NCBI RefSeq assembly: GCF_041903755.1
Contig: NZ_JBBWVE010000023.1
Span: 1-64,000 of the forward strand
Length of the DNA: 64,000 nt
Source of the DNA: Thiocapsa roseilacustris
GTDB taxonomy: Bacteria; Pseudomonadota; Gammaproteobacteria; Chromatiales; Chromatiaceae
Reading direction: 5' to 3'
Shown: in pieces, positions 63,186 to 64,000 of the stretch
Layout of the letters: the number at the start of each line of letters is the position of its first letter
How positions within the stretch are numbered: the stretch's first letter is position 1
The notes under the pieces: model-generated
Seen by the model: only the letters and a program-made list of their open reading frames with translations
Databases searched by the model: none
What the model was told of the DNA's origin: nothing
Position numbers and translations under genes: made by a program

Positions 63186-63617
63186 TTGCTTGGTCCAGTC
63201 CCCGGTACCGCCGCGCGCCTGGCACAAGGGGTCATTGCCGCGCTCGCGAGAGGCTCGTCCCCGGTGGTTCGACCCTTGGCGCAGGGGCTCACCGAGATCC
63301 TCGCCGCCTTTCAGTCCCTGCGCCAACGCCTCGCCGCCATCACCCAGGTCAACTGGCAGCCGACGACGCAGGACTTGCGTGATCAGCTCGATGCACTGAT
63401 CTTCCGGGGCTTCTTCCAACAGATCCCCTTCGTCCGGCTCAAGCAGTACCCGCGGTATCTCAAGGCCGCCGAGCAGCGTCTCGACAAGCTCGCCCACGCC
63501 CCCGGACGCGACCGCGAGCAGATGACCGTCATGGCCGAGCTCCTGAGCCGCTGGCGCGACCGCACCGCCGCTGCCCGCAAGGCCGGACGCGAAGACGCGC
63601 GTCTGGAGGAGATCCGC
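63186..63617 (+). pseudogene. Deleted duplicate of the hrpA 3' region
   Basis: PVPGTAARLAQGVIAALARG matches PVPDTAARLAGGLKAALAEA of hrpA (near 55494). It then jumps to LRQRLAAITQVNWQPTTQDL and continues, about 90% identical to 56355-56660, until EEIR at 63615. About 750 bp are missing between the two parts. The copy is not a recent exact duplication, since many third positions differ. It ends where hsdM-derived sequence begins. Confidence 0.8.
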
Positions 63618-64000
63618 TGATCGCCAAGGCCGAGGTCAACGCCCGACTCAAGGAGATCAAGGCCGACAGGGAGGCGAAGGACGAAATGGCCGTGCTCAAA
63701 CGCTGGTTGGAGCTCGCCGAGCGCGAGACGGCGCTGAAGCGCGCCGTCAGGGAACAGGAGACCGCGCTCGACGCGCTGGCCTACGGGCACTATTCCAAGC
63801 TCACCGATTCCGAAATCAAGACCCTGGTGGTGGTCGACAAATGGATGACCCGCATCGAAGCCGCAATGCAGGGCGAGCTTGATCGCGTCTCGCAGACCTT
63901 GACCTCCCGCATCCGCGAACTGGCCGAACGCTAGGCCACGCCGCTGCCTCGGCCTACCGACGAGGTGGCGACGCTGGGGGCGCGGGTGGATGAGCATTTG
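63618..64000 (+). pseudogene. hsdM: 3' end of a type I restriction methyltransferase gene (hsdM)
   Basis: From IAKAEVNARLKEIKADREAK the frame matches the C-terminal helical domain of HsdM proteins: QETALDALAYGHYSKLTDSE, IKTLVVVDKWM, RVSQTLTSRIRELAER. A TAG at 63932-63934 stops it where the family has tyrosine. The next codons (ATPLPRPTDEVATLGARVDE) still read as HsdM to the window edge. The N-terminal 400 or more residues with the catalytic motifs are absent, replaced by the hrpA fragment. Both truncation and nonsense mutation make it non-functional; hsdS/hsdR may lie beyond the window. Confidence 0.8.

Noticed and set aside
1..64000. tRNA, rRNA genes or a phage integrase/att site that could explain the islands
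   Set aside because: No cloverleaf, rRNA segment or integrase-like sequence was recognised by reading; the island edges instead show truncated genes and repeats.

Overview
The window is GC-rich and reads as the chromosome of a gammaproteobacterium. A purple sulfur bacterium of the Chromatiaceae type is the best guess, from the rne/rluC pair, the sucrose synthesis plus amylosucrase block and the family of dispersed palindromic repeats. That placement is inference; no rRNA, tRNA or photosynthesis gene is present to settle it.

Layout. 1-9.8 kb is a graveyard of mobile DNA around a two-component system and a Tat-exported metallo-beta-lactamase-fold protein. It holds an internally deleted IS4-family element, a Mu-like prophage remnant, REP-like palindromes with their REP-associated transposase (split by one TGA codon), and an apparently ORF-less group II intron that splits one REP sequence. 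9.8-14.2 kb holds a secreted subtilase, fragments of a PD40 and a Uma2 gene, and a two-gene ATPase/TOPRIM pair resembling a split OLD nuclease. 14.3-22.2 kb is sucrose and glucan metabolism on the minus strand: amylosucrase, fructokinase, sucrose-phosphate phosphatase, sucrose-phosphate synthase and a SPOR protein. 22.3-35.5 kb is mostly core: a tyrosine phosphatase, a sulfotransferase/GT4/deacetylase operon, RNase E divergent from a pseudouridine synthase and a HAD phosphatase, an S49 peptidase, and a degenerate REC-REC-GGDEF-EAL protein.

35.5-63.1 kb and beyond is a defence island. A truncated yhaV toxin gene abuts a complete type I BREX operon (brxA-brxB-brxC-pglX-pglZ-brxL, minus strand). 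Toxin-antitoxin genes are spliced into that operon at two places, and the wreck of another pglX lies just behind brxC. Past hrpA comes a seven-gene plus-strand operon whose genes all overlap or nearly touch: MntA/HepT toxin-antitoxin, RhuM, two small proteins, a DndD-like SMC ATPase, and a DndE-like domain fused to a HerA ATPase. No dndA, dndB or dndC is in the window, so this looks like the D/E half of a DNA phosphorothioation cluster running without its sulfur-transfer genes. It is followed by a deleted duplicate of the 3' part of hrpA fused to the 3' end of a type I hsdM gene.

The genes cooperate in two blocks. The sucrose genes make sucrose (SPS, SPP) and spend it (amylosucrase, fructokinase). 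The defence genes form successive, partly decayed layers: BREX methylation and exclusion, an SMC/HerA DNA-surveillance-like module, and several toxin-antitoxin pairs. A dispersed family of roughly 86-89 bp palindromic elements, bounded by a TTAAACCGCGCC-like inverted repeat, marks many of the joins and even supplies the last codons of the subtilase.
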